Assembly: GCF_019797865.1 (NCBI RefSeq)
Contig: NZ_CP081869.1
Location: 5,098,501 to 5,162,500, forward strand
Origin: Chenggangzhangella methanolivorans
GTDB taxonomy: Bacteria; Pseudomonadota; Alphaproteobacteria; Rhizobiales; Methylopilaceae
Direction of reading: 5' to 3'
DNA length: 64,000 bases
In this document: one piece after another, positions 9,856-19,405 of the stretch
How positions within the stretch are numbered: the stretch's first letter is position 1
How the letters are laid out: every line of letters starts with the position of its first letter
Notes under the pieces: generated by a model
What the model saw: only the letters and a program-made list of their open reading frames with translations
Told to the model about the DNA's origin: nothing
The model's database searches: none
Position numbers and translations under genes: made by a program

Positions 9856-11159
9856 TCAACCGTACGCGTAGACCGTCCGCCCGGCAACGACCGTGCGCAG
9901 CACGCGGCCCTGGAAGCGGGCCTGGTCGAAGGGCGTGTTCTTGGACTTCGAGCGCAGCTTCGTGGCGTCCAGCACCCAGGGGGCGTCGGGGTCGAAGACG
10001 ATGAGGTCGGCGGGGGCGCCGACCTTGAGCGCGCCGCCGGGAAGGCCCAGAAGCTCCGCGGGTTTCGTCGACATGGCGGCGAGCAGGCGATGCAGCGGCA
10101 CGTCGCCGGAATGGACGAGCCGGAGGCCCGCGGCGAGCATCGTCTCAAGCCCGATCGCGCCGTCCTCGGCCTCGGCGAAGGGCCGGCGCTTGGTCTCGAC
10201 GTCCTGCGGGTCATGGGCGGAGCAGACGACGTCGATCAGCCCGTCGGCGAGCGCCTGGACGAGCGCGATGCGGTCGTCCTCATGGCGCAGAGGCGGCGCG
10301 AGCTTGAAGAAGGTGCGGTACTCGCCGACGTCGTTTTCATTGAGCGTCAGATGCGCGATCGAGGTCCCGCAGGTGATGTTCGGCGCGCCCTTCTTGGCGC
10401 GGGCCAGAACCTCCAGGCTCTCCGAGCAGGTGACGACGTTGGCGTGGTAGCGCGCGCCGGTGAGCCGGGCGAGGCGCACGTCCCGCTCCAGCATCAGCGT
10501 CTCCGCCGTCGAGGGACGCCCCGGCAGGCCGAGGCGCGAGGCGTATTCGCCCTCGTTCATGGCGCCGCCGGACGCGAGGTCCGGGTCCTCGACATGGCAG
10601 CAGATCAGCGCGCCGGAATCGCGCGCGTAAGTCATGGCGCGGCGGAGAACGCGGGCGTTCGCGACCGAGCGCGGCCCGTCGGTGAAGGCGACCGCGCCGG
10701 CGTCGAGCAGCAGCCCGACTTCCGTCATCTCGCGGCCCTCGAGCCCCTTGGTGAGCGCGGCCATCGGATGGACATGGACGCTCGCCGTGTCGCGGGCGCG
10801 GCGTTTCAGGTGGTCGACGATCTCGGGCGAATCGACGGGGGCGTGGTGTCGGGGCGGGCCACGATCGTGGTGACGCCGCCGGCCGCCGCCGCGAGGCTCG
10901 CGGTTTCGATGGACTCGCGATGCTCGGCTCCGGGCTCGCCCATGAAGGCGCCGAGATCCACGAGGCCGGGGGCCAGAACCGCGCCCCGACAGTCGACCGT
11001 TTCGGCGCGCGAGGCGGGCGGCACCTTGGGCCCGAGCTCGACGATCTGGCCGCCGTCGACCAGCAGCGAGCCGGTCTCGTCGCGCCCGGTCGCCGGGCAG
11101 ACGAGCCGGGCGTTGACGAACAGGGTGGGGCGGGCCTCGGAGGGCTGGTGCTCACGCAT
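9856..11159 (-). CDS. pyrC: Dihydroorotase-like protein (probable non-catalytic PyrC'/PyrX), one frameshift
   Basis: Amidohydrolase-family protein next to pyrB, about 434 residues when the frame is restored at the G run 10837-10841. It aligns in outline with class I dihydroorotase, but the metal-binding residues are missing. The usual HxHxR after GLVD reads GLVDLGAFMGEPG, the TDHAPH-type motif reads CSAHDPQ, and the STK-region histidine reads ANVVTCSES. In Pseudomonas such inactive PyrC' proteins hold aspartate carbamoyltransferase together, and alphaproteobacterial pyrB-linked copies show the same losses. I infer a structural partner of PyrB, with the active dihydroorotase elsewhere. Its start overlaps the pyrB end by 8 bases. 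Confidence 0.85.
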
Positions 11160-12105
11160 TGGGAAGATGCCTCGCGAGCGCTTCGAGCACCGCCATGCGG
11201 ACCGCGACGCCCATCTCGACCTGCTCGCGGATCAGCGACTGCGGGCCGTCGGCGACCTCCGAGGCGATTTCGACGCCGCGGTTCATCGGACCGGGATGCA
11301 TGACGACCGCGTCGGGCGCCGCGTAGGCGAGCTTCTGGGCGTCGAGGCCGAAGCGCGCGAAGTATTCCTTCACGGACGGCACGTAGGAGCCGTTCATGCG
11401 CTCGAGCTGCAGGCGCAGCATCATCACGACGTCGACGCCCTCAAGGCCCTCGCGCATGGTGCGGAAGGGCGTCACTCCCATGCGCTCGACGCCTGCGGGC
11501 AGCAGCGTGGAAGGGGCCACCACGCGAACCTCCGCGCCGAGCGCGTTCAACAGGATGATGTTCGAGCGCGCCACGCGCGAATGCAGGACGTCGCCGCAGA
11601 TCGCGACCTTGAGGCCCTCGATCCGCCCCTTGGCGCGCTTGATCGTGAGGGCGTCGAGCAGAGCCTGGGTGGGGTGCTCATGCGCGCCGTCGCCGGCGTT
11701 CACCACCGAGCAGTCGACCTTCTGGGCGAGCAGCGCCACCGCGCCCGCCGCGTGATGGCGGACCACGATGATGTCCGGCCGCATCGCGTTCAGCGTCAGG
11801 GCGGTGTCCAGAACGGTCTCGCCCTTTTTCAGCGAGGAGGAGGCCACCGACATGTTCATGACGTCGGCGCCCAGCCGCTTGCCCGCGATCTCGAACGACG
11901 ACTGCGTTCGGGTCGAGGCCTCGAAGAACAGGTTGACCTGCGTGCGTCCGCGCAAAGTCGATTTTTTCTTCTCGACCTGGCGGGACAGAGATACCGCCTC
12001 CTCGGCCGAGGCCAGAAGGCCCTCGATGTCGCTTGGCGACAGACCCGCGATCCCGAGCAGATGTCGGTGCGGGAACGCGAACGGCGGGTTCGGTTCTGGG
12101 CTCAT
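11152..12105 (-). CDS. pyrB: Aspartate carbamoyltransferase catalytic subunit
   Basis: 317-residue enzyme joining carbamoyl phosphate to aspartate in the committed step of pyrimidine synthesis. Visible motifs: FFEASTRTQSSFE (phosphate-binding loop), KKGETVLDTA, HEHPTQALLDALT and HPGPMNRGVEI. I chose the ATG at 12105 (MSPEPNPPF) rather than 12213 because conserved sequence begins near HLLGIAGLS and the upstream extension looks non-coding. The stop overlaps the downstream dihydroorotase-like start, consistent with a complex of the two products. Confidence 0.95.
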   Translation of the reverse strand: MSPEPNPPFAFPHRHLLGIAGLSPSDIEGLLASAEEAVSLSRQVEKKKSTLRGRTQVNLFFEASTRTQSSFEIAGKRLGADVMNMSVASSSLKKGETVLDTALTLNAMRPDIIVVRHHAAGAVALLAQKVDCSVVNAGDGAHEHPTQALLDALTIKRAKGRIEGLKVAICGDVLHSRVARSNIILLNALGAEVRVVAPSTLLPAGVERMGVTPFRTMREGLEGVDVVMMLRLQLERMNGSYVPSVKEYFARFGLDAQKLAYAAPDAVVMHPGPMNRGVEIASEVADGPQSLIREQVEMGVAVRMAVLEALARHLPNA

Positions 12106-12305
12106 CAAGGCCGGTCTCTTAAGGCTCCGGAGACCTCTTTCGCAAGGCCCGCGGCGCCCTTGCCCACCGTTTGAGACGCGCCATCTCGTCCGGCATGAGG
12201 GCGCGCCGGCCATTTTTTGTGGCGTGTAGCCGCAAGGCCGGCCAGTTCGCGGCGTTTAACCTTCCATCAAGAAGGCGAGACGCTCGCCAGGAGGCTTCGA
12301 GTCAC

Positions 12306-12852
12306 ATGAATCCGCTTCAGAATGTCGTTATCGCCGGCGCCTGCGCGCTCGGCGTCGCGGCGCTGGCTTCGCCGGCCAACGCCGCTTCGAAGAACGCTGC
12401 GTCCGGCGCGACCGTCGGCGGCTACGCCATGAAGGACATCCAGCCAGTCGGCCGCCGCGGCGGCGGCGGCTGGGGCGGCGGCGGGCGCAGCTTCGGCGGC
12501 GGCAGGTCGTTCGGCGGCGGTCGATCGTTCGGCGGCCGCAGCTGGGGCGGCCGCAGCTGGCGCGGCGGCGGACGCTACGCCTATCGCGGCGGCTACCGCG
12601 GCTGGCGCGGCGGCTATTATCGCGGCGGGGCGCTACGGCTGGCGGCGCGGCGGCTACTACGCGGCCGGCGTGGTGGGCCTTGCGGCCGGCGCGGCTCTCG
12701 CGAGCCCGTACTACTACGACGACTATTACGACGACGGCGGCTACGACTACGCCCGCGCCGCGTCTATTCGGGCGCGGAGTGCCAGGTGATCAGCAAGCGC
12801 CGCGACGCCAGCGGCCGGCCGGTCAAGGGTCATCCGCTACCGGCCCTGCTGA
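12306..12852 (+). CDS. Glycine-rich secreted protein, frameshifted
   Basis: Starts with a signal peptide (MNPLQNVVIAGACALGVAA, cleavage after ANA). A low-complexity Gly/Arg/Ser region follows with repeated RSFGGG and GGRSW units, then a hydrophobic stretch AAGVVGLAAGAALASP and a Tyr/Asp-rich segment, ending in a cysteine-containing tail (SGAECQVISKRRDASG). To read this the frame must change near 12628, 12757 and 12828; the proposed end at 12852 (VIRYRPC then stop) is a guess from the third change. Similar short glycine-rich exported proteins are common in Rhizobiales, with no assigned function. It is divergent from pyrB. Confidence 0.55.
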
Positions 12853-12893
12853 GGCGAGCCGACGACGCGCTCACGGCGGAGCTGCGGCCCCGC

Positions 12894-13836
12894 TCACGGC
12901 GGGGCGCCGGCCCCGCCGGCGAGCCAGACGGCGACCGGCAAGGTCGCAAACGCCAGGATCGTCTGGGTGGTGATGAGGGTGGCCATGAGCTCCGCGTCGC
13001 CGCCCATTCGTCGCGCGAGGACGTAGGCGCTGCTCGCCGTCGGCGTCGCGCCGGTGATCGCCACGACCGCGAGCGCCGCGCCTTCGACGCCGAGGGCGAT
13101 CGCGTAGGACGTCATCGCGACCGGCATTAGCACGAGCTTCAGCGCCGTCGAGGCCGCGACGTCGACGCGCGGCGCAAGCGCCTGCAGGCGCAAGCCCGCC
13201 CCGACAAGGAGCAGCGCTAGCCGAGCGCGCCCCGGCCGACGAGATCGAAGGTCTCGACGAGCGGCTTGTAGAGCGCAAGGCCCGACGCGTTGACCAGCGC
13301 GCCCGCGACCGTGCCGATGATCAGCGGATTGAGCGCGATCTCCTTCGCCAGACCCGCGGCCCGCGGCGGCGTGGCGGAGGCCCATGTCGCGAGCGCGCTG
13401 ACGCACAGGACGTTGATGAGCGGCACGATCGCGCGACCGCGCCGAGCGCCGCGAGCGCAAGCCCTTCGGCGCCGAACAGCGCGCCGGAGACCGCGAGCGC
13501 CACCGCCGTGTTGTAGCGGATCGCGCCCTGCAGATGGCTGGTGAAGGCCGGGCCGTCCGCAGCTCCCAGACGCGGCCAGAGGCGTCGCGACACGATCATG
13601 AGCGCCGCGACGGTCGCGACTCCGAGCGCCATCGCGGCTCCCGCGGAGAAGACGGGCGCAGATCTGAGGTCGGCCCGCACCACGCTCACGAACAACAGCA
13701 CCGGATAGAGCAGGTAGTAGTTCAGCCGCTCGACGCCCTCCCAGCCTTCGCGCGACATGATCGCGGTCCTGACGAGGCCGGAGCCGAGTCCGATCAGGAG
13801 AAGCGAGGGCAGAAGGCTTTCGATCGCGACGATCAC
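12894..13836 (-). CDS. AEC-family transporter (auxin efflux carrier type), two frameshifts
   Basis: Inner-membrane carrier of the AEC superfamily, about 313 residues when restored. Hydrophobic segments run throughout; diagnostic stretches are LNYYLLYPVLLFVSVV near the N-terminus, NPLIIGTVAGALVNASG in the middle and GATPTASSAYVLARRMGG near the C-terminus. Frame changes are needed at about 13431-13435 and 13219-13221, each explained by one lost base. The GTG at 13836 overlaps the ruvX stop (GTGA). Substrate unknown; relatives export malate or other organic acids. Confidence 0.8.
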
Positions 13837-14322
13837 GGCGCGTCGTTGCGGGCGAGATACGACATCCGGTCGAGAGCGCCCTGCAGGATGTAGGCCGCCG
13901 CGAGCTTGTCCACGACCTCGTCGCGACGCTTCCGGCTGGTGTCGAACGAGATTAGCATGCGCTCGACCGCCGCCGTCGACATGCGCTCGTCCCAGAAGGC
14001 GATCGGAAGCTCGGTCAGCGGCGCGAGGTTGCGGGCGAAGGCGCGGGTCGCCTGAGCGCGAGGGCCCTCGGTGCCGTCCATGTTGACGGGAAGGCCCAGC
14101 ACGAGCCCCGCGACCTTCCGGCTGGCCGCGATCTCCAGCATGCGCGTCACGTCCGGCGTGAATTTCTTGCATGACCGTTTCGAGCGGCGAGGCGACGCGC
14201 CGCGCGGGATCCGACACCGCGACGCCGATGGTCTTGGTCCCGAGGTCGAGCCCCGCCAGCGCGCCCATGGGGGGCAGCGTTCGGGCGAACTCCTCGAAGG
14301 ACTGGAACACGGCGGCTGGCAT
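13833..14322 (-). CDS. ruvX: Putative pre-16S rRNA nuclease YqgF/RuvX, one frameshift
   Basis: RNase H-fold protein of the YqgF/RuvX family, linked to maturation of the 16S rRNA 5' end. N-terminal LAGLDLGTKTIGVAVSDP carries the first catalytic aspartate; VLGLPVNMDGTEGPRA and FWDERMSTAAVERML follow, and DKLAAAYILQGALD holds the C-terminal acidic residue. About 163 residues once two lost bases near 14164-14170 (between ETVM and KKFTPD) are restored. It is the first gene of a pair with the AEC carrier and is divergent from the UPF0173 gene. Confidence 0.88.
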
Positions 14323-14454
14323 GCCGCTTGGCTAGCACGGCGATGAAGGGCCGCGCCATCCATGACGTTTCGTCCGCTTGCCGGGGGCGGCCCGGCGCTT
14401 ATGTGTCGCGCCAAGCTCGATGCTCGCCCGGACGACGGAGGTCGCGAAGCCACA

Positions 14455-15168
14455 ATGCGGATCACCTGGTATGGTCACTCGGCCTTCAAGCTCGCCTTCG
14501 GCTCCTCGGTGGTGCTGGTCGATCCCTTCTTGGACAACGGGGTGTTCAAGGGCGACATCGCAGCAGCGACCGCCGGGACGACCCACATTCTCTTGACCCA
14601 CGGCCATTTCGACCATGTCGGCCAGACGGTCGAGATCGCCAAGCGAACCGGCGCGACGCTGGTCGCCGACTTCGACCTCGGCCAGTGGCTCGTCTCCCAG
14701 GGCGTCGAGAAGTTGGAGCCGATGAACACCGGCGGCTCGGTCATGCTGCCGGGCTTCAAGGTCACCATGACCCAGGCGTTCCACTCGTCCGGCAAGCTGC
14801 TGGACAACGGCGTCTCGATCTATCTCGGCGACCCGCACGGATTGATCATCGCCCCGGAGGGCGAGGACGAGCCGGTGGTCTACGCCATGGGCGACACCGG
14901 CATTTTCGGCGACATGAAGCTCATCAACGAGCTCTACGCCCCGAACGTCGGCTTCGTGCCGATCGGCGACCGCTTCACCATGGGCGCCAAGACCGCGGCC
15001 TACGCCTGCCGGCACTTCTTCGACTTCGACCTCGTCGTGCCCTGCCACTACGGCACTTTCCCGATCATCGATCCGAGCGCGGAGAAGTTCACCGCCCTCA
15101 TGGACAGCGTGCGCGGAACGACCGTGAAGGTTCCCGAGGTCGGGGTGGAGTTCGAGGCCGAGGGGTGA
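14455..15168 (+). CDS. UPF0173-family metal-dependent hydrolase
   Basis: 237-residue metallo-beta-lactamase-fold protein of UPF0173. The metal motif THGHFDH is at residues 48-54, with HSAFKL at 8-13 and VPCHYGTFPII near the C-terminus. Physiological substrate unknown. The ATG at 14455 (MRITWYGHS) is chosen because this is the family's usual N-terminus and a ggagg lies just upstream; a longer in-frame extension to 14362 is not needed. Its stop overlaps the next gene's GTG start. Confidence 0.92.
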   Translation: MRITWYGHSAFKLAFGSSVVLVDPFLDNGVFKGDIAAATAGTTHILLTHGHFDHVGQTVEIAKRTGATLVADFDLGQWLVSQGVEKLEPMNTGGSVMLPGFKVTMTQAFHSSGKLLDNGVSIYLGDPHGLIIAPEGEDEPVVYAMGDTGIFGDMKLINELYAPNVGFVPIGDRFTMGAKTAAYACRHFFDFDLVVPCHYGTFPIIDPSAEKFTALMDSVRGTTVKVPEVGVEFEAEG

Positions 15169-15461
15169 GGGCTCTCCTCGCCGCCGCCTTCTGTCTCGCG
15201 GCGTTTCCGGCCGTGGCCGCTTCGCCGGACGCCTGGGCCGCTCATGAGGCGGAGGTGGCGAAGACCTGCGCGAAGGCCTCGGGCCTCGCCAAGGCCAGGA
15301 CCCTCAAGTCCGTCGACTTCGAACTGCACTCGGTGACGCGGGTCGCGGGGCAGATCGCCAGCGGCCGGATGAAGGGAACGCGCGAGACGATGCTGTGCCT
15401 GTTCGTCAAGAAGACCCGGAAGGCGACGGTGTCGCCCGTCCCGCCGGACGCGGGCTGGTGA
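15165..15461 (+). CDS. Small hypothetical secreted protein
   Basis: 98 residues from a GTG that overlaps the UPF0173 stop (GTGA). A signal peptide (VRALLAAAFCLAAFPAVAA) is followed by a short mature domain with two cysteines (KTCAKAS and MLCLF), so one disulfide is possible. Function unknown; the tight overlap suggests co-expression with the UPF0173 hydrolase. Confidence 0.65.
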   Translation: MRALLAAAFCLAAFPAVAASPDAWAAHEAEVAKTCAKASGLAKARTLKSVDFELHSVTRVAGQIASGRMKGTRETMLCLFVKKTRKATVSPVPPDAGW

Positions 15462-15489
15462 ACCGCCGCCGCAGGCTGGCGCAGTCAAC

Positions 15490-15629
15490 TGCGCGCTTCG
15501 AGACGCCGTCCTTCGGACGGCTCCTCAGCATGAGGATCGTTTGGGCTACACAAACCGTCCTCATGGCTCGATGAGGCCCGAAGGGCCGTCTCGAAGCGCG
15601 CACTAAGGCCGCGTCTCGAAGCAAGCAGT
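15490..15629. repeat. Palindromic intergenic repeat, copy B plus an extra right arm
   Basis: Full copy of the family at 9711, with left arm at 15490, inner arms ctcctcagcatgagg and the diverged tcatggctcgatgagg, and right arm ending at 15602. A second right-arm fragment (gcgtctcgaagcaagca) follows immediately at about 15611-15627, suggesting a partial duplication. It lies upstream of gatC. Confidence 0.85.
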
Positions 15630-15717
15630 GCGTTGCGGGCGCGAAGAGCGCTGTGCTAAGCCGCCCTTCGTCGCCGGGCCTTGAATTCGCAGGCCCGAAA
15701 ATTGCCGAAGGGCCCGA

Positions 15718-16005
15718 ATGTCCGTCGATGAAAACACCGTCCGCCGCGTCGCGCGGCTCGCCCGCATCGCGGTCGCGGACGACGAAGTGTCCAAGCTCAA
15801 GGGCGAGCTCGACGCGATCCTGGCTTTCGTGGAGGAGCTGTCGGAGCTCGACGTCGAGGGCGTCCCGCCGATGACGAGCGTGATCCCGGCCACGGCGCGC
15901 CTGCGCGACGACGTCGTCAACGATGGCGAGGACGCCGAAAAGGTGCTCATGAACGCGCCGGCGCGCGAGGCTGATTTCTACGTCGTCCCGAAGGTCGTCG
16001 AATGA
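15718..16005 (+). CDS. gatC: Asp-tRNA(Asn)/Glu-tRNA(Gln) amidotransferase subunit C
   Basis: 95-residue GatC, the small subunit that wraps around GatA and stabilises GatCAB. The pattern TVRRVARLARIAV, then LDAILAFVEELSELDVEGVPP, then LRDDVV is typical of the family. The start follows the repeat region; gatA begins 55 bases downstream. Confidence 0.95.
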   Translation: MSVDENTVRRVARLARIAVADDEVSKLKGELDAILAFVEELSELDVEGVPPMTSVIPATARLRDDVVNDGEDAEKVLMNAPAREADFYVVPKVVE

Positions 16006-16060
16006 CCGCGGCTCTGCTTCGCCGCAGCCGTCCGCACTCCGAACCGAGCCGTCCGATCCG

Positions 16061-17536
16061 ATGACCGAACTCTGCGATCTCACTTTCGCCGAAGCCCGCA
16101 AGGCGCTCGCCGCCAAGGAGTTTTCGGCCGTCGAGCTGAACAAGGCTTATCTCGAGGCCATGGAGGCTGCGCGCGGCCTCAACGCCTATGTGCTCGAGAC
16201 CCCCGAAATCGCGCTGGAGCGCGCCGCGGAGTCCGACGCCCGCATCGCCCGCGGCGAGGCCGGGGCGCTCGAGGGCCTGCCGCTCGGCGTGAAGGACCTC
16301 TACTGCACCGAAGGCGTGCGCACGACCGCCTGCTCGAAGATCCTCGGCGACTTCACGCCGCCCTACGAGAGCCATGTCACCTCGCTGATGCGCTCCGCCG
16401 GCGCGGTGATGCTCGGCAAGCTCAACAATGACGAGTTCGCCATGGGCTCGTCGAACGAGACCTCGGCGTTCGGCACGCCGGTCAATCCCTGGCGCCGCAA
16501 GGGCTCTGACGCCAAGCTCGTGGCGGGCGGTTCGTCGGGCGGCTCCTCCGCGGCGGTCGCCGCGCGCATCTGCCTCGGCGCGACCGCGACCGACACCGGC
16601 GGTTCGATCCGCCAGCCGGCGGCCTTCACCGGCACGGTCGGCGTGAAGCCGACTTACGGCCGCTGCTCGCGCTGGGGGATCGTCGCCTTCGCGTCCTCGC
16701 TCGACCAGGCGGGACCGATCGCCCGCGACGTGCGAGACGCCGCGATCCTGATGGGATCGATGGCCGGCTACGACAAGCGCGACTCGACCTCGGTCGACAC
16801 CCCCGTGCCGGACTACGAGGCCGCGGTCGGCCGCTCCGTGAAGGGGCTGCGGATCGGCGTGCCGAAGGAATACCGCGTCGATGGCATGCCGGCCGAGATC
16901 GAGAAGCTGTGGAGCCAGGGCGCCGAGCAGCTGAAAGCGGCCGGCGCCGAGATCGTCGAGGTCTCGCTGCCGCACACGAAGTATGCGCTGCCGGCCTATT
17001 ACATCGTGGCCCCGGCCGAGGCCTCGTCGAACCTCGCCCGCTATGACGGCGTGCGCTACGGCGCGCGCGTCGCCGGCCGCGACATCACCGAGATGTACGA
17101 GAACACCCGCGCGGCGGGCTTCGGCAGCGAGGTGCGCCGCCGCATCATGATCGGCGCCTATGTGCTCTCGGCGGGCTATTACGACGCCTATTACGTCCGC
17201 GCCCAGAAGGTGCGGACGCTGATCAAGCAGGATTTCGAGACGGTTTTCGCCGCCGGCGTCGACGCGATCCTCACGCCCGCGACCCCCTCGGCCGCCTTCG
17301 GCGTCGGCGAGATGGCGAACGCCTCGCCCGTCGAGATGTATCTCAACGACGTCTTCACGGTGACCGTGAACATGGCGGGACTGCCGGGCGTCTCGGTGCC
17401 TGCGGGGCTCTCGGCCGAGGGCCTGCCGCTCGCGCTGCAGCTGATCGGCCGGCCGTTCGACGAGGAGACGCTGTTCGCGACCGCCGCCGTCATCGAGGAC
17501 GCCAACGGCCGCTTCACGGCGGACCGCTGGTGGTGA
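16061..17536 (+). CDS. gatA: Asp-tRNA(Asn)/Glu-tRNA(Gln) amidotransferase subunit A
   Basis: 491-residue amidase subunit that releases ammonia from glutamine for transamidation of mischarged tRNA. The amidase-signature triad can be placed: Lys78 (LGVKDL), the cis-Ser near 158 (AGGSSGGSS) and Ser182 (DTGGSIRQPA). Length is normal and the ORF is intact. The stop overlaps a chorismate-mutase start (GTGA). With GatB it lets the cell make Gln-tRNA or Asn-tRNA indirectly; a tRNA-Asn gene lies at 31.4 kb. Confidence 0.97.
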   Translation: MTELCDLTFAEARKALAAKEFSAVELNKAYLEAMEAARGLNAYVLETPEIALERAAESDARIARGEAGALEGLPLGVKDLYCTEGVRTTACSKILGDFTPPYESHVTSLMRSAGAVMLGKLNNDEFAMGSSNETSAFGTPVNPWRRKGSDAKLVAGGSSGGSSAAVAARICLGATATDTGGSIRQPAAFTGTVGVKPTYGRCSRWGIVAFASSLDQAGPIARDVRDAAILMGSMAGYDKRDSTSVDTPVPDYEAAVGRSVKGLRIGVPKEYRVDGMPAEIEKLWSQGAEQLKAAGAEIVEVSLPHTKYALPAYYIVAPAEASSNLARYDGVRYGARVAGRDITEMYENTRAAGFGSEVRRRIMIGAYVLSAGYYDAYYVRAQKVRTLIKQDFETVFAAGVDAILTPATPSAAFGVGEMANASPVEMYLNDVFTVTVNMAGLPGVSVPAGLSAEGLPLALQLIGRPFDEETLFATAAVIEDANGRFTADRWW

Positions 17537-17830
17537 GCGCTCGTCCGACCTATCGCGACATGAGCGAGGTGAGGGCCGCGATCGACGCCCTCGACGCCGA
17601 ACTGATGCCGTTGATGGCGGCCCGCGCGCACTGCATCGCCGGCGGCGCGCATCAAGGGCGATCCCGAGATCGCGCTGGTGCCTTGGCGCGTCGAGCAGGT
17701 CGCGGCGCATGCCCGGGAGCTCGCGTCAGGCCATGACATCGACCCGGACCTCGCCGAAGCGCTCTGGCGCGCGATGATGGGCGAGTTCATCGCTCATGAG
17801 CGCAAGCTGATGGAAGCGGCGCAAGACTGA
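17533..17830 (+). CDS. AroQ-type chorismate mutase, one frameshift
   Basis: About 99 residues of an all-helical chorismate mutase domain (chorismate to prephenate). The first helix RDMSEVRAAIDALDAELMPLMAAR matches the AroQ H1 helix; after frame change near 17640-17650 (two bases lost) the rest reads IKGDPEIALVPWRVEQVAAH and DPDLAEALWRAMMGEFIAHE. Relatives include the stand-alone salicylate-type lyases, so the reaction is inferred from family only. The GTG at 17533 overlaps the gatA stop; gatB follows 71 bases later. Confidence 0.75.
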
Positions 17831-17901
17831 GCGTCGTTGCGTCGTCAAAAGGCGGCGCGGTAAAAACGTCCAAGACTTCGCCGCCCGAAGGTGCGAGCCC
17901 C

Positions 17902-19380
17902 ATGAACGCCCCCTCCAAGATCCCCGCCTCGTCCAAGCTCATCGCCGGCGCCACCGGCGACTGGGAGATCGTGATCGGGCTCGAGATCCACGCGCAGGTG
18001 ACCTCCGAGGCGAAGCTGTTCTCAGGCTCCTCGACCGGCTTCGGCGCGAGCCCGAACTCCCATGTCAGCCTCGTGGACGCCGCCATGCCCGGCATGCTGC
18101 CGGTGCTGAACCACGAATGCGTCCGGCAGGCGATCCGCACCGGGCTCGGAGTCAAGGCGCAGATCAATCTGACCTCGACCTTCGACCGGAAGAACTACTT
18201 CTATCCGGACCTGCCGCAGGGCTACCAGATCTCGCAGTACAAGAGCCCGATCGTGGGCGAGGGCGTCGTCATCGTCGACATGGGCGAGGGCGAGCAGATC
18301 TCCGTCGGCATCGAGCGCATCCATCTCGAGCAGGACGCGGGCAAGTCGATCCATGACCAGGATCCGCGCTTGTCCTTCGTGGATCTCAACCGCTCCGGCG
18401 TCGCGCTGATGGAGATCGTGTCGAAGCCCGACATGCGCTCCTCGGACGAGGCCAAGGCCTACGTCACCAAGCTCCGCACGATCCTGCGCTACATCGGCTC
18501 CTGCGACGGCGACATGGACAAGGGCAACCTCCGCGCGGACGTGAATGTCTCCGTGCGAAAGCCCGGCGCGCCGTTCGGCACGCGCTGCGAGATCAAGAAC
18601 GTCAACTCGATCCGCTTCATCGGCCAGGCGATCGAGACCGAGGCGCGCCGCCAGATCGAGATTCTCGAGGACGGCGGCGCGATCGACCAGGAGACGCGGC
18701 TGTTCGACCCGGTGAAGGGCGAGACGCGGGCGATGCGCTCCAAGGAAGAGGCGCACGACTACCGCTATTTCCCCGATCCCGATCTGCTGCCGCTCGTGGT
18801 CGAGCAGTCGGAGGTCGACGAACTCGCGGCGGGCCTTCCGGAGCTTCCGGACGACAAGAAGGCGCGCTTCATCCGCGACTACGGCGTCACGCCCTATGAC
18901 GCCATGGTGCTGACGCTCGAGCGCGAGTCGGCGGACTTCTTCGAGCAGGTGGCCAAGCGCGGCGACCCGAAGACGGCCGCCAACTGGGTCATCAACGAGC
19001 TGTTCGGCCGCCTCAACAAGGACGGGACGCCGATCACCGAGAGCCCGGTTTCGGCCGCCCAGCTCGGCGGGCTGGTGAAGCTCGTGGCCGACGGCACGAT
19101 CTCGGGCAAGATCGCCAAGGACCTGTTCGAGATCCTCTGGACCGAGGGCGGCGACCCGCGCGAATTGGTCGAGAGCCGCGGCCTGAAACAGGTCACCGAC
19201 ACCGGCGCGATCGAGAAGGTGGTGGACGAGGTCATCGCCGCCAATCCCGACAAGGTCGAGCAGGCCAAGGCCAAGCCGACGCTCGCCGGCTGGTTCGTGG
19301 GGCAGGTGATGAAGGCCTCCGGCGGCAAGGCCAATCCGCAGGCCGTCAACGACATCCTGAAGCGCAAGCTCGGGATCTGA
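17902..19380 (+). CDS. gatB: Asp-tRNA(Asn)/Glu-tRNA(Gln) amidotransferase subunit B
   Basis: 492-residue GatB, the subunit that binds tRNA and carries out phosphorylation and transamidation. Visible signatures: VIGLEIHAQVTSEAKLFSG, FDRKNYFYPDLPQGYQISQY, HLEQDAGKSIHD, DLNRSGVALMEIVSKPD, and the C-terminal YqeY-like helical domain ending NPQAVNDILKRKLGI. Full length and intact. Confidence 0.97.
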   Translation: MNAPSKIPASSKLIAGATGDWEIVIGLEIHAQVTSEAKLFSGSSTGFGASPNSHVSLVDAAMPGMLPVLNHECVRQAIRTGLGVKAQINLTSTFDRKNYFYPDLPQGYQISQYKSPIVGEGVVIVDMGEGEQISVGIERIHLEQDAGKSIHDQDPRLSFVDLNRSGVALMEIVSKPDMRSSDEAKAYVTKLRTILRYIGSCDGDMDKGNLRADVNVSVRKPGAPFGTRCEIKNVNSIRFIGQAIETEARRQIEILEDGGAIDQETRLFDPVKGETRAMRSKEEAHDYRYFPDPDLLPLVVEQSEVDELAAGLPELPDDKKARFIRDYGVTPYDAMVLTLERESADFFEQVAKRGDPKTAANWVINELFGRLNKDGTPITESPVSAAQLGGLVKLVADGTISGKIAKDLFEILWTEGGDPRELVESRGLKQVTDTGAIEKVVDEVIAANPDKVEQAKAKPTLAGWFVGQVMKASGGKANPQAVNDILKRKLGI

Positions 19381-19405
19381 CGCGCGGTCTTTCCGGAGCG
19401 CCCCG

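Noticed and set aside
14455..14480. ggatca sequence as a third ECF-type promoter
   Set aside because: It lies within the UPF0173 coding start and has no TAA-type -10 at 18 bases on the minus strand.
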